9,234 nt of DNA from Pseudomonadota bacterium. Lineage in GTDB: Bacteria > Pseudomonadota > Gammaproteobacteria > Burkholderiales > Burkholderiaceae. The stretch covers positions 1-9,234 of the forward strand of contig JAJXUC010000150.1 in assembly GCA_021783435.1 (NCBI GenBank), given 5' to 3'. Of the stretch, positions 1 through 6,854 are shown piece by piece. Position numbers and translations under genes: made by a program. The notes under the pieces were generated by a model, which was not told the DNA's origin, searched no databases, and saw only the letters and a list, made by a program, of their open reading frames with translations. Position 1 is the first letter of the stretch. Every line of letters begins with the position of its first letter.

Positions 1-50
1 GGTCGCGCGCTGCGGCGGTTTTGCGCCACCGGCCGCTGGGCGTGCTGGGT

Positions 51-2429
51 TCAGCGTTCCATCGCCGCGGCCTTGCGGTTCGACTGGCGCAGACGGGGAT
101 GGGGACGGGCTGGGCGCTCGGGTTTGTCAGCCTCGGGCGCTTCGGAGGATTTCTCGGCGGATCGATCGGGCGCGCTGGACTTGTCCTTGCCTGCTCCCTG
201 CTCAGCCTGCTTCATCACCTGATACTCGGCTGCCTTGCGGTCTTCCTTGGCGAGCATCTGACGATGCTCTTCGATTGCCGGCGCGAACTTCTCTTTCAGA
301 TCGGGGTATTCGTCAAGTACCTGCTGAGGCGGCATGCTCTTTGGTTCCATGCCCGGCGGATGAACCGCATCAGGCATGTTGTCGTACAGCGCGTTGTTGA
401 CCCGGTTTTTGTGCATCATGCGCAGCGCATCGTTCGCGGTCGGGCCCTCGGCGTAGCCCATCAGTTCGCCGCGCTGTGCGCTGCCGTTGAACACGGCCCA
501 TTCCCGCCCATGGTTAGGGCCGAGTTTCTGCGCCGTGGCAACGGTGGCGAACTCGGCAAAGGTCAGTTCGTGAGGCTGCTTGGACAGCAATTCATTTTCA
601 CGCAGAAGTGCCTCCTGCATCCTGTCGTGCGCCGGGGGCGCGGGTTGAACCTCTGGTTCACCCTTGCCGCGAATGGCCGTCACGCCCAGACTTTTTCCAT
701 GCTCGGACATCAGAAGCTGTTTGGCCACCCGGTCGAGTTCAGCAACGCGCTCCGTGGGCGACAAGCCGTCCATGACGGGGACGGGAATGTCGTCCCATCC
801 CTGTGCGATTACAAAGCCACTGGACTGGGTATTGACGTTCAGAATTTTCTCGACGGTTCCCTTGCCGTGCGTGAACTCGCCGCCTTTGTTTCGGTCCTTG
901 TCCAGCAGGAAGGTCTTTTCGTAGGAGCCGCCCTTTTTGCGCTCCCACCCGCTGGCTTCCAGGGCTTCATGCAGGGTTGGCGGTTTACCCGTGGGTTTGC
1001 CAGCATCTGGATTCAGCCCGCCGTCCACACTCGGGCCGATGTCTTTTTGCGGCACCAGGAAGGAATAGGTTGCCATCTCGGTGAGCAAGCCTTCATGCCG
1101 ACCCATGAAAGGATCGGACATGGATACCGGCCAGCCGACGCCTTGTTTTTCGACCCAGTCCTTGGCGCAGGCGGCTTCGCTCTCGCCCAGTCCGCTTTCA
1201 TCGCGGTTGACCAGAGCGCTGCCCCAATGCGCGGGGGCGTCGATCTCGACGGTCTTGCGCTTGCCTTGCGCCAGTTCGGGCTGCGGCGCAGAGTCTGCCG
1301 CCCGTTCCGCCACCTTCGCCGTAGTCTGCCGCTCCTGCGTGACCTGCAAGGCCTGCTCTTTGGCGAGCACATAGTCCACCGCCTTGCCCGCTTCTGCTGC
1401 AGCCCGGAAGATTTCGTTCTTGTCGTTCTTGAGCACCTTGGCCCAATCCTGAACGTAGGCGGCGTGACGTTCGGTGTCATGCGGGATGCCGGTCTGGGCG
1501 GCGGCGAACAGGCTGAACATCTCGGCGCGTAGCTCTTCCTTGGCGTAGCCCTCGGAGCCGAAGCGGTGACCGCCGGTGATGCCTTCACGATTCAGACGGT
1601 GCGCTGCGCCGGTGGCATGGCCGATCTCGTGCAGCAGCGTGCCGTAGTAGCGCGCCGCGCCCTCCTCCTTGCCCAACTCGGAATTGAAGGCGCCGCGTGG
1701 AGGCAGAACCACCTGGTCACGCTTGGGCGAATAAAAGGCGTGCTCGGGATGCTCGCCGTAGCTGAGTCCATCGCGCGCCATGGCCTCCTTGATCGACTCG
1801 CCCCGCGTCACCGGGTCGAAGGTCGGAGTGGGTGCCAGGGGCTCCAGTTTCAGCCCCTCGCATTGCGCGACGTTGAACACGGTGTGAACGCGTGATGTCC
1901 AGGTGTCGAGTTCGCGCGCCTTGTCCCAGCTCAGATGTTGCGGGCCTTGTTCGGTGCGGCGCTGCACGCGCAGATCGGTGGTCTTGACGTGCAGGGTGGC
2001 GTCCTTGTCAGTCGGCATGCCGACCTCCGCCCGGCCGTTCTTCTCGCTGAACACCTTCACCCGCATGCCGTTGAGCGTGACGCTGATGTCCTTGCGGGCA
2101 TAGAAGGGTTGTTCTTTCCACAGCTCGACGGGCAGGCCGTGTTCGCCCTTTTTGATGCGCCCGCCCAGGGCGTTGATCTGCTTGACGGTGCCATAGCGCG
2201 GATCGGTGTAACCTCGATCGGCTTGCTCCAGCATCAGCATGAGGCGGTTGCCGCCGCGATACTCTCGGCCGGTTTCCATATTGCGCGGCAGACCTGCCCG
2301 CAACGCGGCAAAGGGCTTGTCCCAGGGAATCTGTCCCTGCTCCAAGGTCTGAACGAGTTTGTCGGTGAGTTCCTGGCGCAGGTCGCGTGGGGGTTTGACG
2401 GGGTGATCGGGTTTGATGTTCTCAGCCAT
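51..2429 (-). CDS. ArdC-like antirestriction / zincin metallopeptidase protein with long C-terminal extension
   Basis: 792 residues. Residues about 14-190 match the ArdC N-terminal ssDNA-binding domain (conserved WDKPF, ends near VFNVAQCEGL). Residues about 205-340 are the zincin-like peptidase, with HEIGH at 267-271 and a downstream EELRAE (298-303) supplying the likely third zinc ligand. ArdC proteins bind incoming ssDNA and protect plasmids from restriction; classical ArdC is only about 300 residues. The remaining 400 or so residues are unassigned. Residues 398-461 (WGSALVN, SGLGESE, ending in YSFLVP) look like a separate small domain that I recall as stand-alone plasmid/phage proteins. 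The tail (740-792) is low-complexity and charged. I chose the start at 2429 because GGAGG lies 6 bases upstream (2436-2440). An in-frame ATG at 2453 has no ribosome site, and 2597 would run through the coupled small gene. It is the last visible gene of the operon; nothing is recognisable in 1-50. Confidence 0.88.
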   Translation of the reverse strand: MAENIKPDHPVKPPRDLRQELTDKLVQTLEQGQIPWDKPFAALRAGLPRNMETGREYRGGNRLMLMLEQADRGYTDPRYGTVKQINALGGRIKKGEHGLPVELWKEQPFYARKDISVTLNGMRVKVFSEKNGRAEVGMPTDKDATLHVKTTDLRVQRRTEQGPQHLSWDKARELDTWTSRVHTVFNVAQCEGLKLEPLAPTPTFDPVTRGESIKEAMARDGLSYGEHPEHAFYSPKRDQVVLPPRGAFNSELGKEEGAARYYGTLLHEIGHATGAAHRLNREGITGGHRFGSEGYAKEELRAEMFSLFAAAQTGIPHDTERHAAYVQDWAKVLKNDKNEIFRAAAEAGKAVDYVLAKEQALQVTQERQTTAKVAERAADSAPQPELAQGKRKTVEIDAPAHWGSALVNRDESGLGESEAACAKDWVEKQGVGWPVSMSDPFMGRHEGLLTEMATYSFLVPQKDIGPSVDGGLNPDAGKPTGKPPTLHEALEASGWERKKGGSYEKTFLLDKDRNKGGEFTHGKGTVEKILNVNTQSSGFVIAQGWDDIPVPVMDGLSPTERVAELDRVAKQLLMSEHGKSLGVTAIRGKGEPEVQPAPPAHDRMQEALLRENELLSKQPHELTFAEFATVATAQKLGPNHGREWAVFNGSAQRGELMGYAEGPTANDALRMMHKNRVNNALYDNMPDAVHPPGMEPKSMPPQQVLDEYPDLKEKFAPAIEEHRQMLAKEDRKAAEYQVMKQAEQGAGKDKSSAPDRSAEKSSEAPEADKPERPARPHPRLRQSNRKAAAMER

Positions 2430-2565
2430 GATCAGCCTCCGTTTGCGCGTCATCTTCGAAGTCCGCGCCGAGGGCTTCGGCCGTGGCGCGGTCAGAGACG
2501 AAGATGGACTCAAACTCGGGGGCGCCGTCCGCAGGGACGACGGCTGGGGTTTCGGGGTTTTGCAT
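2422..2565 (-). CDS. Small very acidic hypothetical protein (47 aa)
   Basis: I do not recognise a family. The ATG at 2565 is preceded by AGGAG (2572-2576) with a 6-base spacer, the same geometry as the other starts in this operon. Its TGA overlaps the ArdC-like start by 8 bases, which points to translational coupling. The protein has 12 Asp/Glu against one Arg, one His and no Lys (net charge about -11). Acidic residues are spread along residues 5-45, with a short hydrophobic patch FESIFV at 18-23. It has no signal peptide or membrane segment. Position next to an antirestriction gene and extreme acidity make an anti-defence or DNA-mimic role conceivable, but that is inference only; it could equally be a chaperone-like or leader peptide. 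Confidence 0.6.
   Translation of the reverse strand: MQNPETPAVVPADGAPEFESIFVSDRATAEALGADFEDDAQTEADHG
2436..2440 (-). promoter_or_regulatory. Shine-Dalgarno deciding the ArdC-like start
   Basis: GGAGG on the minus strand, 6 bases before the ATG at 2429. It lies inside the 3' end of the preceding 47-residue gene, so the ArdC-like protein is probably translated by coupling to that gene. Confidence 0.75.
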
Positions 2566-2586
2566 GACGGGCTCCTGTGAGATAGG

Positions 2587-2609
2587 CCGTGGCGCACGAC
2601 GCGCCACGG
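2587..2609 (-). other. 9-bp stem-loop between primase and small acidic gene
   Basis: Arms CCGTGGCGC (2587-2595) and GCGCCACGG (2601-2609) are perfectly complementary around a 5-base loop. The structure sits 29 bases after the primase stop and 10 bases before the ribosome site of the 47-residue gene. No U-run follows on the minus-strand transcript, so it is not a classic intrinsic terminator. It could stabilise the primase mRNA end, mark a processing site, or modulate downstream translation. Confidence 0.6.
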
Positions 2610-2638
2610 AAAGACTCTGTGGAGTGGGGACAGGAGGC

Positions 2639-4093
2639 TCAGCCGCCCAGGCCCATGTCGCGGCTGGGTTGCCGCGGTCGGGAACGGACGGGCGCACGCT
2701 GCGGCGTTTCGACCTCGCGTTCTTCGGCGCGCTCATGGGCGACGATCTCACGTTCCACGGCTTTTTCCTGCGCCTTTTCTTCGGTGCGCTCTTGCTTTTG
2801 TGCCTGCTCTTCGCGTTTTTTCAGCTCTTCGTCGATGTTGCGGGTGCGTAGTTGTTGCTGAAGCTGCTCACGCTCGGTCTCGATCTTGGCCCACATGCGC
2901 TCGGTCACGCGCTCGCCCAGCGGAGTGAGGCGATCCTGGTCGTCGATCAGGCGGGTCTGTTCGTCATGGCCCTGCAGTTGGGTGCGCTGCTCTGGCGTGA
3001 GGGGCTGATCGCGCGAGGCGCGGTCGAGGGCGTCGAAGCCGTGGATGTCGAGCTTGCCGAGCAAGGCTTCGGCCTGCATGGCTTGTGCATCGACGGTGTA
3101 GGCGCGCCTGTCGCCGCCATGAACTGCGCGGACCGCTTCAACGCTGCCCTTGCCGACTGCTGGCGCGGTGAGTCTTGTGTCTGCACCGAGTTCTTCGCTC
3201 TGCAGGGTTTGCAGGCGGCCGAGCTGCCAGGTCTGTTGCAGTTCGGGGTTCTGCACTTTCAGACCCATGCGACCGGCAATCTCGGCGGTGCGCTCCTGGA
3301 ATTCGCGGCTGCCGTTGAGTTGCAGCCCTTTGTCCATGTCGTACTTCTGCTCGGCTAGGCGCAGGGCGGCCTCGATCTCGCGGTCATCGACGTGGTAGAG
3401 ATCGACCCGCTCGCCGCGGTCTGTCATCACCCGCTCGCCATCGCGCGCATAGTGAACGCACTTCGGCGGTCCGTCCTCGATATCGTGGGTCAGGCCATCG
3501 AGCACTTCGGGTTCCATCGCCGCGGTGCGCCGGCCCCGGATGATTTGCTGCGCGGGATCGCGGCGTTTTTCTTGTTCGAGCAGGCGGGCGGCCACGGGGT
3601 CGTGTTCGGCGCGAGGTTCCAGAAACTCGCGCAGGGTCGGAACGAGAGGCAGGCTGCTGGCCAGGGTCTTGCGCTCGGCGGCCTGCTGTTTCTGCAGATG
3701 CTCGATTTGCTTGGCGGCCTCGAACGTCTGCACATCGGGATCGCCCCCATTCTTGACGGTTTCGGCGCGTTGCTGAGCCAGACCGGAAAACAGGGATTCC
3801 CGCGCAGCTTGATGCTGCGCGTTCAGGTCATGCCAGGCCTTGGTGCGAATTTCGCGGGCGGGCTGGGCCGCTTCGCGCCAGGCATTCAACAAGGCGGCTT
3901 CTTTCTGTGCGTCGCTGACTTCCGCCACCTTTTGCTCTGGTTGTGGCTTCAGATCCTGTTCGGATTCGACTTGCTCCAGGGCCGCGTTGAGGTCGGCGAA
4001 CTCCGTTCGCTTCAGGTTCACAGCTTGCTGGACGGGGGCGGGTTCATCGGGGGCGGGTTTCTGCTGCGGTTCGATTTCAGCTTGTGGTTCCAT
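2639..4093 (-). CDS. Possible internal-start product of the primase gene (LPD7 half, 484 aa)
   Basis: This is the same reading frame as the primase. Codon 358 is ATG, with AGGAG exactly 6 bases upstream, better than the ribosome site of the full-length start. The ATG falls at the domain boundary: the Toprim half ends in a short linker, and the new N-terminus begins a Pro/Gln/Glu-rich leader followed by the LPD7 region and charged tail. RP4 traC is known to give two proteins from in-frame starts in one gene, so a nested product has precedent. The alternative is that two ancestral genes fused and the signal is a silent relic. The motif is clear; expression is inferred. Confidence 0.45.
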   Translation of the reverse strand: MEPQAEIEPQQKPAPDEPAPVQQAVNLKRTEFADLNAALEQVESEQDLKPQPEQKVAEVSDAQKEAALLNAWREAAQPAREIRTKAWHDLNAQHQAARESLFSGLAQQRAETVKNGGDPDVQTFEAAKQIEHLQKQQAAERKTLASSLPLVPTLREFLEPRAEHDPVAARLLEQEKRRDPAQQIIRGRRTAAMEPEVLDGLTHDIEDGPPKCVHYARDGERVMTDRGERVDLYHVDDREIEAALRLAEQKYDMDKGLQLNGSREFQERTAEIAGRMGLKVQNPELQQTWQLGRLQTLQSEELGADTRLTAPAVGKGSVEAVRAVHGGDRRAYTVDAQAMQAEALLGKLDIHGFDALDRASRDQPLTPEQRTQLQGHDEQTRLIDDQDRLTPLGERVTERMWAKIETEREQLQQQLRTRNIDEELKKREEQAQKQERTEEKAQEKAVEREIVAHERAEEREVETPQRAPVRSRPRQPSRDMGLGG

Positions 4094-5164
4094 CGGTTTC
4101 TCCTGCTTGAGATAGGGAGTGGGGGACAAGGGCTGACGCCCCTGCCCGGCGGATGACGCGAGGCCGGGATGGCTGCGCTGGAAAATCCACGGCGGGACCG
4201 CGCGATCCAGGGTGGCGCGGATCGCGTCCGGGCCGCTGTCGCGGAGTTGGTCGCGGGCGTCGTAGCCGGGGGGCGTGACGCCGGAGGTTTTTTCGGGAAG
4301 GGCGATAGCGGTGCGGGCGCTGCCGAGGATGCGGGCGGCTTTGAGGGCATTGATCTGTCCTTTGTGGGCGGCACGCTCGCCGTCGTTGTCGGCGTAGAGG
4401 GTCATGCGGCCCTGCATTTCGTCATGCAGGGCGCGAGCCACGTCAGGAAGGTTCTGCGCCGAGAGCGCGGCGATGACGGGCAGTCCTGTGGCCTGATGGA
4501 GGGCCAGCGCGGTGCCGATGCCCTCGCACATCACGACATGCGGGGCGGTTTTGGCGGTCTCGAAGGCGCGCAGTGGCGCTTCGGCGTCCTGGCCGTCGAT
4601 GGGGATGACGGCGAAGGCGCCCTGTGTCGGCGTACCCGCGACGAAGCGTTTGTCGGCAGACTGGCCCGGTTCGGTCCAGGCGATGCGCTGTGCGCCGACC
4701 CAGCCGGGCTCGCCCTCGGTGAGCTTGAGCATGGGCACGAGCAATTGCGCACTGTGCTGCCGCAGCCCAGCTGTGGGCAGTGCGGGGTTTTGAAGATAGG
4801 GAAAGTTCTGCGGCTCATGGCTGGCCTCCCAGCGCGCCAGGCTGTCGGAGATTGCGGCCATTTGTCGCTCAGCTTGTTGCCGCAGCCAGGCGACGCGTTC
4901 GGCTTCAACCTTTTGTTGTTCTACAGGCGTGCGTTCCCGCGCCAGCTCCGGGCGAAAGGCGATGGGTTTGCCCTCGGCCTTGAAGTTGGTCACCCAGCCG
5001 GTGCCGTCCTCGCGCAGCAGATAGGCTGCGTCGTTCCTGCCATTCGGGCGGTCGCCCACGTCGGCGCGGTGAATACGGCCATCGACCTGCAGACGCTGCG
5101 GGTCGATGTGCACATCCTGCAGACGGGCGAAGTCGAGAAACTGGGTGAGCTGGGTCGTGTCCAT
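2639..5164 (-). CDS. Toprim-domain DNA primase with C-terminal LPD7 domain
   Basis: 841 residues. Residues 1-70 match the N-terminus of plasmid TraC-like primases (FLDFARLQDVHI, then HRADVG, AYLL). Residues 120-165 carry the family's YL..P....GLR stretch. The Toprim fold spans about 205-290, with the catalytic Glu in MCEGIGTAL (E214) and the acidic pair in LYADNDGE (D259, D261). There is no CHC2-type zinc finger. After a Pro/Gln/Glu-rich linker (350-380), residues about 565-645 match LPD7, a large-polyvalent-protein domain common in relaxases and transfer proteins (VDLYHVDD, ALRLAEQKY, LNGSREFQ). A highly charged probably helical segment follows (about 760-820). The expected role is priming the transferred strand after conjugation. 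The ribosome site at the 5164 start is weak (GAG about 7 bases upstream). It is the first gene of the operon. Confidence 0.85.
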   Translation of the reverse strand: MDTTQLTQFLDFARLQDVHIDPQRLQVDGRIHRADVGDRPNGRNDAAYLLREDGTGWVTNFKAEGKPIAFRPELARERTPVEQQKVEAERVAWLRQQAERQMAAISDSLARWEASHEPQNFPYLQNPALPTAGLRQHSAQLLVPMLKLTEGEPGWVGAQRIAWTEPGQSADKRFVAGTPTQGAFAVIPIDGQDAEAPLRAFETAKTAPHVVMCEGIGTALALHQATGLPVIAALSAQNLPDVARALHDEMQGRMTLYADNDGERAAHKGQINALKAARILGSARTAIALPEKTSGVTPPGYDARDQLRDSGPDAIRATLDRAVPPWIFQRSHPGLASSAGQGRQPLSPTPYLKQEKPMEPQAEIEPQQKPAPDEPAPVQQAVNLKRTEFADLNAALEQVESEQDLKPQPEQKVAEVSDAQKEAALLNAWREAAQPAREIRTKAWHDLNAQHQAARESLFSGLAQQRAETVKNGGDPDVQTFEAAKQIEHLQKQQAAERKTLASSLPLVPTLREFLEPRAEHDPVAARLLEQEKRRDPAQQIIRGRRTAAMEPEVLDGLTHDIEDGPPKCVHYARDGERVMTDRGERVDLYHVDDREIEAALRLAEQKYDMDKGLQLNGSREFQERTAEIAGRMGLKVQNPELQQTWQLGRLQTLQSEELGADTRLTAPAVGKGSVEAVRAVHGGDRRAYTVDAQAMQAEALLGKLDIHGFDALDRASRDQPLTPEQRTQLQGHDEQTRLIDDQDRLTPLGERVTERMWAKIETEREQLQQQLRTRNIDEELKKREEQAQKQERTEEKAQEKAVEREIVAHERAEEREVETPQRAPVRSRPRQPSRDMGLGG
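4100..4104 (-). promoter_or_regulatory. Internal Shine-Dalgarno within the primase gene
   Basis: AGGAG on the minus strand, 6 bases before the in-frame ATG at 4093. Spacing and sequence match the site before the 47-residue gene (AGGAG, 6 bases). Confidence 0.6.
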
Positions 5165-5200
5165 GCCCTGACTCTGCAGGGTGGGGACGGATGGTGCGGC

Positions 5201-5212
5201 GTCTGATCAGAC
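5201..5212. promoter_or_regulatory. Perfect 12-bp palindrome upstream of primase (candidate operator)
   Basis: GTCTGATCAGAC is its own reverse complement and lies 37 bases before the primase ATG. CGGC (5197-5200) and GCCG (5215-5218) extend the symmetry with a two-base bulge. On the minus strand a weak promoter can be drawn with TTGAAG (5228-5233), an 18-base spacer and TGATCA (5204-5209) as -10, which would place the palindrome over the -10. Such overlap is typical of repressor sites in plasmid transfer operons. The palindrome is certain; the operator role is inferred. Confidence 0.4.
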
Positions 5213-5240
5213 CCGCCGTATTTCCCGCTTCAACCCGTCG

Positions 5241-5271
5241 TCGATTTCAATCGAAAGCCGCCACCGGCGGC
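5241..5271. repeat. Two adjacent inverted repeats
   Basis: TCGATT-TC-AATCGA (5241-5254) is followed after two bases by GCCGCC-ACC-GGCGGC (5257-5271). Both have perfect 6-bp arms. They lie upstream of the candidate primase promoter; function unknown. Confidence 0.5.
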
Positions 5272-5340
5272 GGCGTGTCGATCGGACGAGGCGGCGCGCT
5301 GGCGTTCGGGGTCGAACCGACTCTTTGGGGGACTGCTGAT

Positions 5341-5389
5341 CGGCCTTAGCGCTCGGTCGGGCCGAGCGAAAGAAAGGCCGCTGTCGGCC
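5341..5389. repeat. Compound cruciform, 40 bases, with overlapping alternative hairpin
   Basis: Outer arms CGGCCTT (5341-5347) and AAGGCCG (5374-5380) enclose perfect inner arms CGCTCGG (5350-5356) and CCGAGCG (5362-5368) with a 5-base loop. The right outer arm can instead pair in GGCCG-CTGT-CGGCC (5376-5389), so two mutually exclusive folds exist. There is no adjacent T-run on either strand to make it a standard terminator. Candidates are a single-strand origin, an oriT element, a recombination site or a bidirectional transcription barrier. Confidence 0.6.
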
Positions 5390-5585
5390 ATCTAATGCCG
5401 TTCGATGATTCTGGTGAGCCGCCATCTGACCATGGCAAACGAACTGCGTGCAGCGGCAGGCTTGAATTTCGGCGCTTTCCAATCGGCTCACGGCAAACCC
5501 GGCGCATGGCTCAAATCGGCGTCGGCGCTAATTCCCATCTAGGCGCGCAAGGGAAAGGGCCTCTTCCCATGAACACCCGGAACAT

Positions 5586-6854
5586 CTAGCGCGTGACTTG
5601 AACGGTCACGTGGGAAAGATCGGAAAAGCGGGCGAGCAGGCGCTGGTAATGAACACAATCCCTTTCGCCGTCATGATTTTGCACGGCGAGGATCGCGCCC
5701 AAGTGGCCCGGGCCCAGGCGCCAGAGGTGCAGATCGCGGATGCTGTCACCCTGCGCCTTCACCAGCGTCGCGATGTCATGGCTAAGCCGACGGTCTGGAT
5801 TCATGTCGAGCAGAATCGCACCCGTGTCGCGGACTAGGCCGAATGACCAATTGGCGATCACCAATGCCCCGACGATGCCCATGACCGGATCCATGAAATT
5901 CAAGCCGAAGAATTTGCCTGCGGCCAAGCCCAGGATCGCAAGGACGGAGACTGCCGCATCCGCCGCAACATGCACAAACGCTGCACGCATGTTGTGGTCT
6001 CGGTGGTGCCCGCCATGTGTATGGGGTATGGGTTCTTCGTAATGCAGCGTGGCGCCGAACGACTCGAAGCGCGCCCCGAGCTTCACGTGCAGGCTGAAAT
6101 CGTGTGGCTCGGGAATCTCCTCGACTGACTCCCAGCAGTCACCTACGTCACGCAAGGCAAAGCGCTGCTCTTCCCCGCCGGTGCGCACCGTGGTTAGCAT
6201 GACATCAGCCGCCCAAAGGGGCTGCGCACTCCCTGGCTCTTGGAGAGAGCGCACCCGGAAGCGCGGAGGAACCCCATCCTCGAAGATGCTCAACTGCAGG
6301 CGTCCGGCCGGGGTGTCAATAACCTTCGGCTCGTCGTCATGTGCATGACCGGAGTGGTCGTGCGCATGGCCATTGCCGTGGTGGTGACCATGGTCGCCGC
6401 CACTGAGCATCCAGGCGCTGACAATGTTTACTATCAGTCCGAGGAAGGCGATCGCGATAGCCTCGTTGAAACCAATGCGCACAGGATGGAGCAGGCGGTC
6501 GACGGCCTCATAGCCAATTAGCAGCGCGATCATCGCCAGGATAATCGCGCTGGAAAAACCCGCGAGGTCGCCGACCTTGCCCGTGCCAAAGCTGAAACGC
6601 GTGTCGCGCGCATGCCGTCGCGCATAGGTGTAGGCCACGGCCGCAATGAGCATCGCTGCTGCGTGGGTGCTCATGTGCAGGCCGTCGGCGATCAGGGCGA
6701 GGGAGCCGAAGTGCAAGCCACCGACGATCTCAACCACCATCACGACGCTGCACAGGGCGATCACCCACCAGGTTTTGTGTGCGTTTCGGTCGTGGCCCTC
6801 GCCCAGGAAAACATGCTCGTGGTCTGGTACGGCAAGTTGTGGAATGGCGTTCAT
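5586..6854 (-). CDS. dmeF: CDF-family Co(II)/Ni(II) efflux transporter DmeF
   Basis: 422 residues, an inner-membrane metal/proton antiporter. Six membrane segments fit at about 29-50, 51-76, 96-115, 130-150, 291-311 and 323-340. The transport-site residues of CDF proteins are visible: D57, H60 and H64 in segment 2 (ADGLHMSTH) and H295/D299 in segment 5 (HVAAD). The cytoplasmic loop between segments 4 and 5 is His-rich (154-172 and 278-287) and carries an extra domain of about 95 residues (182-276), making the protein longer than CDF members of about 300 residues. The C-terminal cytoplasmic domain (351-422) has the usual LHLWRLGPGH. Its start overlaps the dmeR stop (ATGA), with AGGAG 9 bases upstream (6864-6868). 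The Co/Ni assignment rests on family resemblance and the RcnR-type partner; Zn or Cd transport is not excluded. Confidence 0.88.
   Translation of the reverse strand: MNAIPQLAVPDHEHVFLGEGHDRNAHKTWWVIALCSVVMVVEIVGGLHFGSLALIADGLHMSTHAAAMLIAAVAYTYARRHARDTRFSFGTGKVGDLAGFSSAIILAMIALLIGYEAVDRLLHPVRIGFNEAIAIAFLGLIVNIVSAWMLSGGDHGHHHGNGHAHDHSGHAHDDEPKVIDTPAGRLQLSIFEDGVPPRFRVRSLQEPGSAQPLWAADVMLTTVRTGGEEQRFALRDVGDCWESVEEIPEPHDFSLHVKLGARFESFGATLHYEEPIPHTHGGHHRDHNMRAAFVHVAADAAVSVLAILGLAAGKFFGLNFMDPVMGIVGALVIANWSFGLVRDTGAILLDMNPDRRLSHDIATLVKAQGDSIRDLHLWRLGPGHLGAILAVQNHDGERDCVHYQRLLARFSDLSHVTVQVTR

Larger units (their letters stand above)
5165..5585. other. Intergenic region between primase and dmeF, rich in inverted repeats
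   Basis: No convincing gene in about 420 bases. It contains the primase promoter region and several inverted repeats listed separately. A plus-strand frame at 5405-5542 (45 codons, ATG to TAG) has ordinary-looking composition but no ribosome site and no recognisable family. A minus-strand frame at 5207-5491 is Arg-rich and looks non-coding. The region separates the transfer genes from the metal genes and so is a plausible place for a cis-acting origin, attachment or transcription signal. Confidence 0.6.

Noticed and set aside
21..1532. 503-codon plus-strand open frame opposite the ArdC-like gene
   Set aside because: Antisense shadow produced by strong third-position GC bias; the minus frame has the recognisable ArdC and HEIGH motifs and ribosome site.
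2430..2597. N-terminal extension of the ArdC-like protein to the ATG at 2597
   Set aside because: The added 56 residues are Ser/Pro/Arg-rich, lie out of frame over the coupled 47-residue gene and have no ribosome site; GGAGG marks 2429.
4169..5206. 345-codon plus-strand open frame opposite the primase
   Set aside because: Antisense shadow of the Toprim half; no family motifs, whereas the minus frame carries intact Toprim residues. The 3392-4156 plus frame is rejected for the same reason.
5207..5491. 94-codon minus-strand open frame upstream of the primase
   Set aside because: Arg-rich, runs through the inverted repeats, no ribosome site and no recognisable family.
5551..5568. Terminator for dmeF (GGGAA/TTCCC arms)
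   Set aside because: Only five base pairs and a short T-rich tail on the minus strand; too weak to call.
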